Source: Aliibacillus thermotolerans (GTDB lineage: Bacteria > Bacillota > Bacilli > Bacillales > Marinococcaceae). Taken from it: a DNA stretch of 52,474 nt. The notes under the pieces were generated by a model. The model was not told the origin of the DNA. It saw only the letters and a list, made by a program, of their open reading frames with translations, and ran no database searches. The stretch covers positions 1 to 52,474 of the forward strand of contig NZ_WKJG01000027.1 in NCBI RefSeq assembly GCF_027853235.1. Reading direction: 5' to 3'. Position 1 is the stretch's first letter, and each line of letters begins with the position of its first letter. Of the stretch, positions 7,994 through 15,808 are shown piece after piece. The position numbers and the translations under genes are program-made.

Positions 7994-8039
7994 TAGACGA
8001 AACAATGGATTTCAATGAAGAAATGGAGGATGAGAAAGG

Positions 8040-8279
8040 ATGCATAAAGAAGAAAAAGAATATTATGTTTTCACAAGAGCGAAGCGTGGAGACGATTTGA
8101 TGTTCATCGGATCTGTCGATGCGGACTCAGACAATTTGGCAAAAGTGTATGCAAATTATACGTATGACGAAGAAGATTGGTACGAGATGTTTGTTGTCAA
8201 TAAGGAAGATTTTCTAAGAGTTGCGCTCTCAGAGAGTGTCATGAACTACGAAACTCGTGTAAAAGGAGCGAAAGTGTAA
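8040..8279 (+). CDS. PaaB-like oxygenase small subunit
   Basis: The 79-residue protein resembles PaaB, the bridging subunit of phenylacetyl-CoA epoxidase. The pattern YYVFTRAKRGDDLMFIGSVDADS, followed by an acidic helix and EMFVVNKEDF, matches the PaaB order of VF-R-x-K-x-G, VGS-x-x-A and W-VV. It is shorter than the usual 95 aa. GGAGG precedes the ATG, and its stop overlaps the next start (TAATG), so translation is coupled. Confidence 0.72.
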   Translation: MHKEEKEYYVFTRAKRGDDLMFIGSVDADSDNLAKVYANYTYDEEDWYEMFVVNKEDFLRVALSESVMNYETRVKGAKV

Positions 8280-8902
8280 TGAGTAAAGATCAGTTTATCA
8301 ATATTGTGGAAACGATTGCTGATAATAAGTATGTGTTAGGGGACAGATTAGTAGAAGTCGGTTTTAGCGGAGCGGATGTGGAATCGATTTTATCTGCCGT
8401 TGCGATGGCACAAGGAGAGTTAGGTCACGCGAGACTGTTATATCACTGGGTGTTTGATTTAGAAGGAAAGGAAGGAAGAAAGCCAGACATTAAAGAGGAG
8501 ACGGGAAAGTCTTTTCGAGAAGTAAGAGAAATTAATAGCTTGGTCAAATTAATCGCGGGATTTTTCACAACGAACGTCGCCATTGACATTTTGTTTGACG
8601 CGATGATGAAAAGCGGTCATTCGGACATTCAATCCCGTCTGAATAAATTATATCTCGAGCATAAAGAACATTGCTTGTTCTCCGAAAGCTGGGCGATGAA
8701 ATTATTGAATGATGAAGGTCATGTTCCGAAGAAATTTTCGCAAGATTTAAATGATTGCGTGAGTGAAGTGGAACAATGGTTTCAAGAAGTGCAACAATCT
8801 GCAAGTGAGCTGAAAGAATATTTAGGAAATGAAAACTTGTTAGAACGGTTCCAAAGCAGAGTACAACGCTTGAAACAAAAAGGTGTTGTTGCCAGTGGAT
8901 GA
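8279..8902 (+). CDS. PaaC-like oxygenase subunit
   Basis: The product (207 aa) is related to PaaC, the structural ferritin-like partner of PaaA. It shows E47-L-G-H50 within MAQGELGHARLLYHW, the PaaC hallmark. The second half-site (HKEHCLFSESW) is less clear, consistent with PaaC subunits not needing metal. It is shorter than typical PaaC (about 250 aa). It overlaps the upstream and downstream genes, indicating one operon. Confidence 0.72.
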   Translation: MSKDQFINIVETIADNKYVLGDRLVEVGFSGADVESILSAVAMAQGELGHARLLYHWVFDLEGKEGRKPDIKEETGKSFREVREINSLVKLIAGFFTTNVAIDILFDAMMKSGHSDIQSRLNKLYLEHKEHCLFSESWAMKLLNDEGHVPKKFSQDLNDCVSEVEQWFQEVQQSASELKEYLGNENLLERFQSRVQRLKQKGVVASG

Positions 8903-9089
8903 CAAAGATAAAATCATTTGTTCCTTTTGTGACTCTGACCATGTGAGCTTGTATTCTCCGTACGGGACAGCCCAACTTGTTCGCCAGTTTTACTGTCATG
9001 ACTGTAAAAGTGTATTTGAATTTATTCGTTGGCGGAATACGAATCAAGACAACCATATAGAACATTCCATGCGGTTTATTCAACATTAA
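8895..9089 (+). CDS. Stand-alone PaaD-type zinc-ribbon protein
   Basis: The small protein of about 64 residues has a four-cysteine zinc ribbon: C-x2-C (CSFC) and C-x2-C (CHDC), with S-x-YG between and a hydrophobic FEFIR end. This is the layout of the C-terminal zinc ribbon of PaaD, but the N-terminal DUF59/MIP18 half is absent. GTG 8895 is preferred because AAAAAGGTG sits at the right distance; GTG 8883 is an in-frame alternative without a ribosome site. It overlaps the end of the PaaC-like gene. A role in assembling the diiron protein, as proposed for PaaD, is inference. Confidence 0.68.
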   Translation: MDDKDKIICSFCDSDHVSLYSPYGTAQLVRQFYCHDCKSVFEFIRWRNTNQDNHIEHSMRFIQH

Positions 9090-9106
9090 TAAGCATACGT
9101 TCGCAG

Positions 9107-9136
9107 AAAAAAGAGAGTGTAGCAGCTCTCTTTTTT
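9107..9136 (+). terminator. Terminator of the Paa-like operon
   Basis: AAAAAAGAGAG and CTCTCTTTTTT pair around an 8-nt loop, 18 bp after the zinc-ribbon stop codon. The symmetric A and T tracts allow use in either direction. Confidence 0.75.
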
Positions 9137-9286
9137 CGTTTTTACCCAAATACATACTTTCATGTGGAAAAAGCTAAGGTTGAAAAATTTAAAGCGAACT
9201 GTCTTCATAACCATTTATTCTATAAATATGTTATTCTTAATGAAGTAGAATGTTAGTTTCCTTAGTTGAAAAAGGGAGGGTTTTTT

Positions 9287-10390
9287 TTGTTAATCCAAAA
9301 CAGTGCTACCGCACGCATGAATGAAATTAAAGAAAAAGTAGCGCATGGGGAACGGTTGTCGATAGATGATGGTTTGTTTTTATATGAGTCTGATGATTTG
9401 CTTACGATTGGTCAATTGGCAAATGAAGTGAATTTAAAAAAGAATGGAAGAAACGTTTATTTTATTGAAAATATGAGTTTATACTTTACAAATGTTTGTG
9501 AAGCTACCTGTGCTTTTTGTCATTTCAAAAGAAAACCGGGGGAAGAAGGGGCGTATACATATTCCCCTTTAGAAATGGTGGAACAAGTGAAAGAAAGAAT
9601 CACACCGGGAGTGCGGGAATTTCATATTACTGGGGGACACAACCCGGAAGTGCCATTTGACTATTTTGTAGAATCGATTCGCACATTGAAAGAACATTTT
9701 CCCGATGTGACGATTAAAGCATACACCGGTGCGGAGATTGAATTTTTCTCAAGAATTAGCGGACTCAGTTATGAAGAAGTGTTAAAAGAGCTTCGAGACG
9801 CAGGTCTTTCTTCTTTAACTGGCGGTGGAGCGGAAATTTTATCAGAACGTTATCGGAAGAAAATGAGTGTGAATAAAGCGACGACGGATCAATGGTTAGA
9901 AGTGCACCGTACCGCTCATTCCCTTGGGATTAAAACCCACGCAACGATGTTGTATGGATCGATTGAAACATTGGAAGAGCGCCTGCAACATATGGTCTAC
10001 CTCCGTGAATTACAAGACGAGACAAACGGGTACTTAGTATTTATCCCTCTTGCAGTACAACCGAAGAAAGCAAAAGCCAAAGTATATCAACGCACAACAG
10101 CCGTGGAAGACTTAAAAACGATTGCGATCAGCCGTCTCATGCTTGATAACTTCCCGCACATTAAAGCATACTTCATTACATTAGGAACACAGCTGACGCA
10201 AATGGCGTTACACTTCGGAGCGTCTGACGTACACGGAACGATTTTAGAAGAGCGAATCAGTCACTCAGCGGGAGCACTATCACCAAAAGGAATGACGCGC
10301 AAAGAATTAATCCATTTAATTCAAAACGCGAACCGTATTCCAGTAGAGCGAGATACTTTTTACAATCATATAAAAGTGTATGAAGAATAG
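9287..10390 (+). CDS. mqnE: Aminofutalosine synthase MqnE (radical SAM)
   Basis: The 367-residue radical SAM enzyme has the CEATCAFCHF cluster motif (C-x3-C-x2-C). The downstream FHITGGHNPEVPF and IKAYTGAEIEFF are typical of MqnE rather than MqnC. It joins 3-(1-carboxyvinyloxy)benzoate to adenosine from SAM, giving aminofutalosine, the first committed product of the alternative menaquinone route. TTG 9287 is chosen because GGGAGGG lies 6-7 nt upstream; TTG 9266 precedes that site and is unlikely. The gene stands alone between two terminators. Confidence 0.9.
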   Translation: MLIQNSATARMNEIKEKVAHGERLSIDDGLFLYESDDLLTIGQLANEVNLKKNGRNVYFIENMSLYFTNVCEATCAFCHFKRKPGEEGAYTYSPLEMVEQVKERITPGVREFHITGGHNPEVPFDYFVESIRTLKEHFPDVTIKAYTGAEIEFFSRISGLSYEEVLKELRDAGLSSLTGGGAEILSERYRKKMSVNKATTDQWLEVHRTAHSLGIKTHATMLYGSIETLEERLQHMVYLRELQDETNGYLVFIPLAVQPKKAKAKVYQRTTAVEDLKTIAISRLMLDNFPHIKAYFITLGTQLTQMALHFGASDVHGTILEERISHSAGALSPKGMTRKELIHLIQNANRIPVERDTFYNHIKVYEE

Positions 10391-10392
10391 AA

Positions 10393-10420
10393 AGTCAGCA
10401 TTTGCTGGCTTTTTCTTTTT
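10393..10420 (+). terminator. Terminator of mqnE
   Basis: AGTCAGC and GCTGGCT pair across a 4-nt loop, followed by TTTTCTTTTT, starting 2 nt after the stop codon. Confidence 0.8.
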
Positions 10421-10495
10421 GAAAAGGTATAGATTCGTGTAGACGCGGTTATGTTAAGCGTACAGTTGGAATCGTAGAGAAGGAAGGTGGACAAT

Positions 10496-12055
10496 GTGAG
10501 CGAATCTTTACCGGAATCATCACAGTCTTTTTGGAGGGAAGATATTGATCTTTCGTCCTTTTCTTCGTTACAGGAAGATATGGAAGTAGATGTTGTGATT
10601 GTCGGAGGAGGAATCACCGGAATTACTGCAGCGTATTTACTTACAAAAGATGGCGTAAAAGTTGCTTTGTTAGAAGCAAGTCGCCTGTTAAATGGAACGA
10701 CAGGGCACACTACCGCAAAAATCACCGCGCAACATGGGTTGATTTACGATGAGTACATCCAATATTTCGGTCAGACGAATGCTCGCCTATACTATGAAGC
10801 AGTGACAGAAGCAGGGAATTTTATAAAGAAGACGATTGATTCGTTAGGGATTTCTTGTGATTACCAAGTTGAAGATGCTTATTTATATGCAACAACGGAC
10901 GAATACGCGCGTAAACTTCAGAAAGAGTATGAAGCGTATCAAAAATTAAACATTCCAGGGGAATTAGTGGATGATATTCCCTTTTCGATTCCCGTCACAA
11001 AAGCGCTCGTCATGAGACAAGAAGCGCAATTTCATCCGCTAAAATATTTACGAGTATTAGTCGAAGAAACGAAAAACAACGGCGGACTTATATATGAAGA
11101 GACAGTGGCAGTGAATATAGAAAAAGAAGATCGAATGATTGTTCATACCCGGGATGGATACCGAGTAAAAGGAAAACAGGTGCTGATCTGTTCTCATTTT
11201 CCTTTTTATGAAGGGATGGGGCTGTATTCTGCTCGTATGTATGCCGATCGCTCATATGCATTGGTGGCGGAAACAAAAGAAACATATCCTGGTGGGATGT
11301 ATTTAAGCGCTGATCAACCGAATCGTTCCCTCCGTTCTATCATCGTTGATGGAAAAGAAATGGTACTTGTCGGAGGAGAAAGTCACAAAACAGGACAAGG
11401 AACCGATGTGATGAATCATTACCGCGCGATTGAAAAATTTGCGCACGACTTATTTACGGTAGAAAACATCCCGTATCGTTGGTCAGCTCAAGATTTAACG
11501 ACTTTGGATAAACTTCCTTATATTGGACCGATTACAGAAAACAATCCGAACATTTTGGTTGCGACAGGTTTTCGCAAATGGGGAATGACCAATGGAACGG
11601 CCGCTGCCCAATTGATGAGTCGTATTGTTCTTGGCGCAAGTTCTCCCTATGAATCACTGTACCAACCGTCTCGTTTTTATGCTGATCCTAGCTTAAAAAA
11701 TTTCTTACGGGAAAATATTGATTTCATGAAACATTTCATGAAAGGAAAATTACAATTTCCAAAAACGAAAGTGAAAGATATTCAACCTGGAGAAGGAGCA
11801 ATTATTACGGTTGATGGACAGAGAAAAGGTGCATATCGAGATGAAACGGGAGAATTATTTGTAGTAGATACGACCTGTACCCATGTCGGTTGTGAAGTAG
11901 AGTGGAACAGTGGAGATCGGACGTGGGATTGTCCATGTCATGGTTCACGTTTTACTTATAAAGGGGAAGTAGTGGAAGGGCCAGCTGAAAAACCGTTACA
12001 ACAACACCATTTTCAGATGCTTGATAATTATACATCGGAAGAATCCGGGTATTGA
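10496..12055 (+). CDS. FAD-dependent oxidoreductase with C-terminal Rieske domain (YhfW type)
   Basis: The protein (519 aa) fuses a DAO/GlcD-like FAD domain with a Rieske [2Fe-2S] domain. The dinucleotide motif VVIVGGGITGITAAYLL is near residue 35. The Rieske ligands are C-T-H in CTHVGCEVEW and C-P-C-H in DCPCHGSRF, near residues 460-485. The organisation matches Bacillus YhfW-like proteins, whose substrate is not known to me. GTG 10496 has GGAAGGTGG at a good distance and is preferred to GTG 10487. Monocistronic, with terminators on both sides. Confidence 0.85.
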   Translation: MSESLPESSQSFWREDIDLSSFSSLQEDMEVDVVIVGGGITGITAAYLLTKDGVKVALLEASRLLNGTTGHTTAKITAQHGLIYDEYIQYFGQTNARLYYEAVTEAGNFIKKTIDSLGISCDYQVEDAYLYATTDEYARKLQKEYEAYQKLNIPGELVDDIPFSIPVTKALVMRQEAQFHPLKYLRVLVEETKNNGGLIYEETVAVNIEKEDRMIVHTRDGYRVKGKQVLICSHFPFYEGMGLYSARMYADRSYALVAETKETYPGGMYLSADQPNRSLRSIIVDGKEMVLVGGESHKTGQGTDVMNHYRAIEKFAHDLFTVENIPYRWSAQDLTTLDKLPYIGPITENNPNILVATGFRKWGMTNGTAAAQLMSRIVLGASSPYESLYQPSRFYADPSLKNFLRENIDFMKHFMKGKLQFPKTKVKDIQPGEGAIITVDGQRKGAYRDETGELFVVDTTCTHVGCEVEWNSGDRTWDCPCHGSRFTYKGEVVEGPAEKPLQQHHFQMLDNYTSEESGY

Positions 12056-12061
12056 CAGTTG

Positions 12062-12096
12062 GAGATGTTCTCACATTTGGGAGCATCTCTTTTTTG
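12062..12096 (+). terminator. Terminator of the FAD/Rieske gene
   Basis: GAGATG and CATCTC pair, with a CTC/GAG inner extension, followed by TTTTTT, 6 bp behind the stop codon. Confidence 0.82.
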
Positions 12097-12182
12097 CATA
12101 ACAGACCTTTCAAAGAGATTAATGTTATGAGATAATATGTATATAAAATACATTTTAAAATCTTGGAGAGGAGAGGCAATTG

Positions 12183-12875
12183 ATGAAACGAGTCGGTATT
12201 ATCGGCGGACTAGGACCGGAATCAACCGTTGAGTATTATCAAACGTTTATTAAAAAATTTCAAAACAAAATGAACAGCAATAAAGTACTCCCTGAACTAT
12301 TTATTAACAGCATTAATATGTACAATATTTTTCGCTTTATCGACGAAAACAAAATGACTGATTTAATTGATTATGTAGGACAGGCGGCACAGAAGTTGGA
12401 GGAAATTGGTGCAGACGTTGTTGTCATTTCCGCGAACACCCCTCATATTGTCTTTGCTGACGTCCAAAATAAAGTAAATGTTCCGATGATTAGCATCGTG
12501 GAAGCAACTTATGAAAAGGCCGTAGAACAAGGGATGAAAAAAGTCGGGCTTCTCGGTACGAAATTCACGATGGAGCACGATTTTTTTAAAAAGCCTTTTT
12601 TAGCGAACGAGAAAGAAGTGATCGTTCCAAACGAGCAAGACCAAATGTTCATCCATGAAAAAATAGTCGAAGAGTTAGAAAATGGTATCGTGAAACAAGA
12701 AACAAAAGAAGCGTTTCTTCGTGTTATTAATACAATGATGGAAGAAGAAAATATTGATGGATTGATATTAGGATGTACAGAGCTTCCGATGATTTTAAAC
12801 GATCAAGATGTCACTCTCCCGCTTTTAAATACAACGGAAATTCATATCGATACAATGATAGAACATGTTTTTTAG
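12183..12875 (+). CDS. Aspartate/glutamate racemase family protein lacking the first catalytic Cys
   Basis: The 230-residue Asp/Glu/hydantoin racemase-fold protein starts MKRVGIIGGLGPESTVEYY, the family's N-terminal signature. The C-terminal motif LGCTELPMIL retains its Cys (about residue 198). The N-terminal motif, normally CNTxH, reads SANTPH (about residue 84), so the first catalytic Cys is replaced by Ala. Two-cysteine members racemise aspartate; variants with one substituted position are known to be strand-specific or altered. Activity here is uncertain. ATG 12183 follows GGAGAGGAGAGG; TTG 12180 is an alternative. Confidence 0.8.
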   Translation: MKRVGIIGGLGPESTVEYYQTFIKKFQNKMNSNKVLPELFINSINMYNIFRFIDENKMTDLIDYVGQAAQKLEEIGADVVVISANTPHIVFADVQNKVNVPMISIVEATYEKAVEQGMKKVGLLGTKFTMEHDFFKKPFLANEKEVIVPNEQDQMFIHEKIVEELENGIVKQETKEAFLRVINTMMEEENIDGLILGCTELPMILNDQDVTLPLLNTTEIHIDTMIEHVF

Positions 12876-12914
12876 TCATGGCTTTTTTCTACAATACGAA
12901 CAAGGAGGAAATAA

Positions 12915-13076
12915 ATGATGGAGTACAAAGATAATGAAAAGTCACTACGTTTGCAACGGTTACTTGGAGAAGCATTAACACCGATCAGAGAAAAATTGGA
13001 GACATTAGAACAAGAAATGGCTTCGATCCGCAAAGCACAAGAGGAACTGAATAAAAAATTAGATAATAATAAATAA
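12915..13076 (+). CDS. Small amphipathic helical protein, 53 aa
   Basis: An unrecognised short gene starting at ATG 12915 behind AAGGAGGAA, a strong ribosome site. The predicted peptide runs MMEYKDNEKSLRLQRLLG, then a heptad-like stretch (REKLETLEQEMASIRKAQEEL) and a Lys/Asn tail, consistent with one long coiled-coil helix. It lies 39 bp behind the racemase gene and ahead of a shared terminator, so it is likely co-transcribed. Confidence 0.65.
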   Translation: MMEYKDNEKSLRLQRLLGEALTPIREKLETLEQEMASIRKAQEELNKKLDNNK

Positions 13077-13094
13077 AAAGAAAGACTGCGATGA

Positions 13095-13130
13095 AAAAAC
13101 TCCCAAAGGATAAACCTTTGGGAGTTTTTT
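13095..13130. terminator. Bidirectional terminator
   Basis: CTCCCAAAGG and CCTTTGGGAG form a perfect 10-bp stem with a 5-nt loop, flanked by AAAAAA and TTTTTT. It serves the plus-strand small gene and the minus-strand yjcZ-like gene. Confidence 0.92.
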
Positions 13131-13147
13131 AGTGGGAGTTTGTTGTT

Positions 13148-13252
13148 TTAGTAATAACCAAATCCACCCCAAGAGGCGCCAACAATAATTAGTAAAATAA
13201 ACAATACGACGATTAACGCAAATCCACCGCCGTATCCGTATCCTTTGCTCAT
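13148..13252 (-). CDS. YjcZ-family sporulation small protein, 34 aa
   Basis: The 34-residue reading frame on the minus strand begins [18 protein letters not shown] and ends [10 protein letters not shown]. This is the Gly/Tyr-rich head, single hydrophobic helix and WGGFGY tail of YjcZ-type proteins, which are short, membrane-embedded and often sporulation-associated. AAAGGAG lies 9-10 nt upstream of the ATG. It is too short for standard gene calling and supports a Bacillaceae host. Confidence 0.85.
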   Translation of the reverse strand: MSKGYGYGGGFALIVVLFILLIIVGASWGGFGYY

Positions 13253-13543
13253 TCGTAACAACGCTCCTTTTTTTCATTTGTTCAATGGCCATTGACAGTA
13301 TATCTATATGAAAAGATAAATGATGTGGGAAAGGCGAACGCCTGCATTCATTAAAATAGCGCTTAGATATAAAAATTATCAATTATTATGAAAATTTCTC
13401 ATTTACAAATCTTTGAGCAATCCGTTATTTAGATTTGGATGGAACAGTAAATGTTCCGGTTATACATTGTCATAAAACGTAAAATAAGGGCTTTCATGAG
13501 AGGTGTGTCTTTGTCTCAGTTCACTTATGCTAATATTTAATAT

Positions 13544-13558
13544 TAAAAATTATTATAA
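13544..13558. promoter_or_regulatory. PerR box upstream of catalase
   Basis: TAAAAATTATTATAA matches the PerR consensus TTATAATnATTATAA at 12 of 14 defined positions. It lies 8 bp upstream of a possible -35 box TTGATT (13566-13571), which pairs with TATTAT (13588-13593) over a 16-bp spacer. PerR is the peroxide-sensing repressor of katA in Bacillus, so peroxide induction is expected. The remainder of the 371-bp region shows nothing else clear. Confidence 0.65.
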
Positions 13559-13623
13559 ATAAGTATTGATTTTAATTTAAAATATGTTATTATTTAATCA
13601 TACTTATTATTAGAGGTGATGAC

Positions 13624-15075
13624 ATGGGTGATAATAAACGATTAACAACAAGTACAGGTATGCCGGTTGGAGATAACCAACATGCTATTACTGCCGGTCA
13701 AAGAGGACCGACGTTGATTCAAGACGTTCATTTGTTAGAGAAGCTCGCCCACTTTAATCGTGAACGGATTCCTGAACGAGTCGTTCATGCGAAAGGTGCA
13801 GGAGCACATGGTTATTTTGAAGTAACAAATGATGTTTCTAAATATACAAAAGCTGATTTTTTAAGCGAAGTAGGAAAAAGAACTCCGGTTTTTCTTCGCT
13901 TTTCAACAGTTGCTGGGGAATTAGGTTCTGCCGATACTGTTCGCGACCCACGTGGTTTTGCAGTGAAGTTTTACACCGATGAAGGAAACTACGATTTAGT
14001 AGGAAATAATACACCAATCTTTTTTGTGCGCGATGCGATCAAGTTTCCAGACTTTATTCATTCTCAAAAAAGACATCCAAAAACCCACTTAAAAGATCCA
14101 AATATGGTATGGGATTTCTTCTCACTGTCTCCTGAATCGTTACACCAAGTTACTTATTTATATGGCGATCGTGGGATTCCGGCTACTTTTCGACATATGA
14201 ACGGGTATGGGAGCAATACATTTAAATGGGTAAATGAAGAAGGAGAAGCACATTGGGTGAAATATCACTTTATTAGTGATCAAGGAGTGAAAGGGTTAGA
14301 TGAAGCTCTGGCAGTAAAACTTGCTGGAGAAAATCCGGATTACCATACAGAAGATTTGTTTCATGCGATAGAAAATGGAGACTATCCTTCTTGGACGCTG
14401 TACGTACAAATCATGCCAATAGAAGATGCGAAGACGTACAAATGGGATCCATTTGATGTGACAAAAGTGTTGTCACAAAAAGATTACCCACGGATTGAAG
14501 TAGGAAAATTAGTCCTGAACCGCAATCCAGAAAACTATTTTGCAGAAGTAGAACAAGCAACATTTTCACCGGGTAACTTTGTGCCGGGGATTGAAGCGTC
14601 ACCGGATAGAATGTTGCAAGGTCGCCTGTTTGCTTATGCGGATGCTCATCGATATCGCGTTGGGGCAAACCACAATCTCATTCCGATTAATCAACCAAAA
14701 GTGCCTGTCCATCATTACCAACGAGACGGATGGATGCGGACAGATAGTAACGGTGGCGGTGCGATGAACTATGAACCAAATAGTTACGGAGGACCGGTTG
14801 AATCAGCAGAAAGTAAAATAAGTCCATTTGAAGTGAGTGGAGAAGCAGATAGTATCCGTTATCCTGATGATGATCATTTCACGCAAGCAGGAGATTTATA
14901 TCGTCTAATGACAGATGAGGAAAAAGACCGACTCATTCAAGCGATAGTCCATCACATGAAAGACGTTGAAAAAGAAGAAATTAAACGTCGTCAAATTGAG
15001 CATTTTTATAAAGCAGACGAAGAGTACGGCAGTCGAGTAGCAGAAGGACTAGGGATAGACATAGCCGTTAAATAA
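13624..15075 (+). CDS. katA: Heme catalase KatA, small-subunit clade
   Basis: The 483-residue monofunctional catalase has catalytic His in [11 protein letters not shown] (about residue 54), catalytic Asn in VGNNTPIFF, and the proximal heme Tyr in [14 protein letters not shown] (about residue 337). Length and lack of a C-terminal domain place it in the clade of Bacillus KatA. It removes hydrogen peroxide in the cytosol. AGAGGTGAT lies 6 nt before the ATG. Regulation by PerR is suggested by the box upstream. Confidence 0.96.
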   Translation: MGDNKRLTTSTGMPVGDNQHAITAGQRGPTLIQDVHLLEKLAHFNRERIPERVVHAKGAGAHGYFEVTNDVSKYTKADFLSEVGKRTPVFLRFSTVAGELGSADTVRDPRGFAVKFYTDEGNYDLVGNNTPIFFVRDAIKFPDFIHSQKRHPKTHLKDPNMVWDFFSLSPESLHQVTYLYGDRGIPATFRHMNGYGSNTFKWVNEEGEAHWVKYHFISDQGVKGLDEALAVKLAGENPDYHTEDLFHAIENGDYPSWTLYVQIMPIEDAKTYKWDPFDVTKVLSQKDYPRIEVGKLVLNRNPENYFAEVEQATFSPGNFVPGIEASPDRMLQGRLFAYADAHRYRVGANHNLIPINQPKVPVHHYQRDGWMRTDSNGGGAMNYEPNSYGGPVESAESKISPFEVSGEADSIRYPDDDHFTQAGDLYRLMTDEEKDRLIQAIVHHMKDVEKEEIKRRQIEHFYKADEEYGSRVAEGLGIDIAVK

Positions 15076-15171
15076 ACTACAAGTGGCTGGGACAAAACTT
15101 CAGTCATCGCCCAAAAACTTGGTGAGTCTCTCTTTTTTGTGTACAAAGAACATTTAAAAATGAAAATGATG

Positions 15172-15210
15172 AAAAAAGTGTCGTATGAACTGGTGATGCG
15201 ACACTTTTTT
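15172..15210. terminator. Hairpin with A/T flanks, likely katA terminator
   Basis: AAAAAAGTGTCG (15172-15183) pairs perfectly with CGACACTTTTTT (15199-15210) across 15 nt. The same hairpin recurs at 37255-37293. Confidence 0.75.
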
Positions 15211-15740
15211 CGTACAATCCGAACAGGAGTGGTTGTAAGAGGGGTGAAATCGGAAATATTTAGGTGATTCGGAGCGTTTTTATGTTTCATGCGACGAATG
15301 ACGCGTTAAAAAAGAAGATGAATCGTCCCATAAACGTTTCATACGACGCTTCATTTTGTCAAACACCGATCAAATGGTCATATGAAAGTTAAAATTGGAA
15401 GAAATTAGGATAAAAATAGGTCGCACATGTTTCATACGACCTTTTATTACGAAATCGATGCAATGAAGTGTCGTATAAAAGATCCATGCGACGAAATATC
15501 GCATAAAATTCCTACCAAATGGTCTCATGACGTGTTAGTTCCAGGGAAGCTTCGATTGGGTGCTTGCGGTGCATTCGGCCGTCCTGCTTACTATCCGCGT
15601 ACATCACCTGGTGAAATAGACATAGAATCAGCGTTCGGGTGATTGGAGGCTCATTTATACTTCTTGTGTATGCGCTTCTGGTGGGAAACTGATAGAAATA
15701 GTAACCCAACCATTAGAAAAAAGGAAAAAACCTTACAAAA

Positions 15741-15780
15741 ATGGTTCCAAACAAATGTTAGTGCTTGGAACCATTCTTTT
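15741..15780. terminator. Shared terminator hairpin at the element's right end
   Basis: ATGGTTCCAAACA (15741-15753) pairs with TGCTTGGAACCAT (15762-15774), flanked by an A-rich left side and TTCTTTT. It probably terminates the CDF gene on the minus strand and recurs at 37738-37778. Confidence 0.75.
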
Positions 15781-15808
15781 TTGGCTAGTTATGTCTCAGC
15801 TTCTTTTT

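Larger units (their letters stand above)
15085..15803. repeat. Dispersed intergenic element, copy 2 (with terminal inverted repeats)
   Basis: Non-coding stretch between convergent katA and the CDF gene. Its ends are inverted: GGCTGGGACAAAACTT at 15085 and, reversed, AAGCTGAGACATAACT at 15787-15802. The first about 450 bp match the element at 37167 at about nine positions in ten by eye. Both carry words such as GTCGTATGAA, TTCATGCGAC and TTCATACGAC, a hairpin at 15172-15210 and a final terminator hairpin. The middle (about 15540-15735) is unique to this copy. Confidence 0.8.

Noticed and set aside
8565-9155. 196-residue open frame on the minus strand across the PaaC-like and zinc-ribbon genes
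   Set aside because: It is antisense to two recognisable genes, has no ribosome site, and its translation shows no domain pattern.
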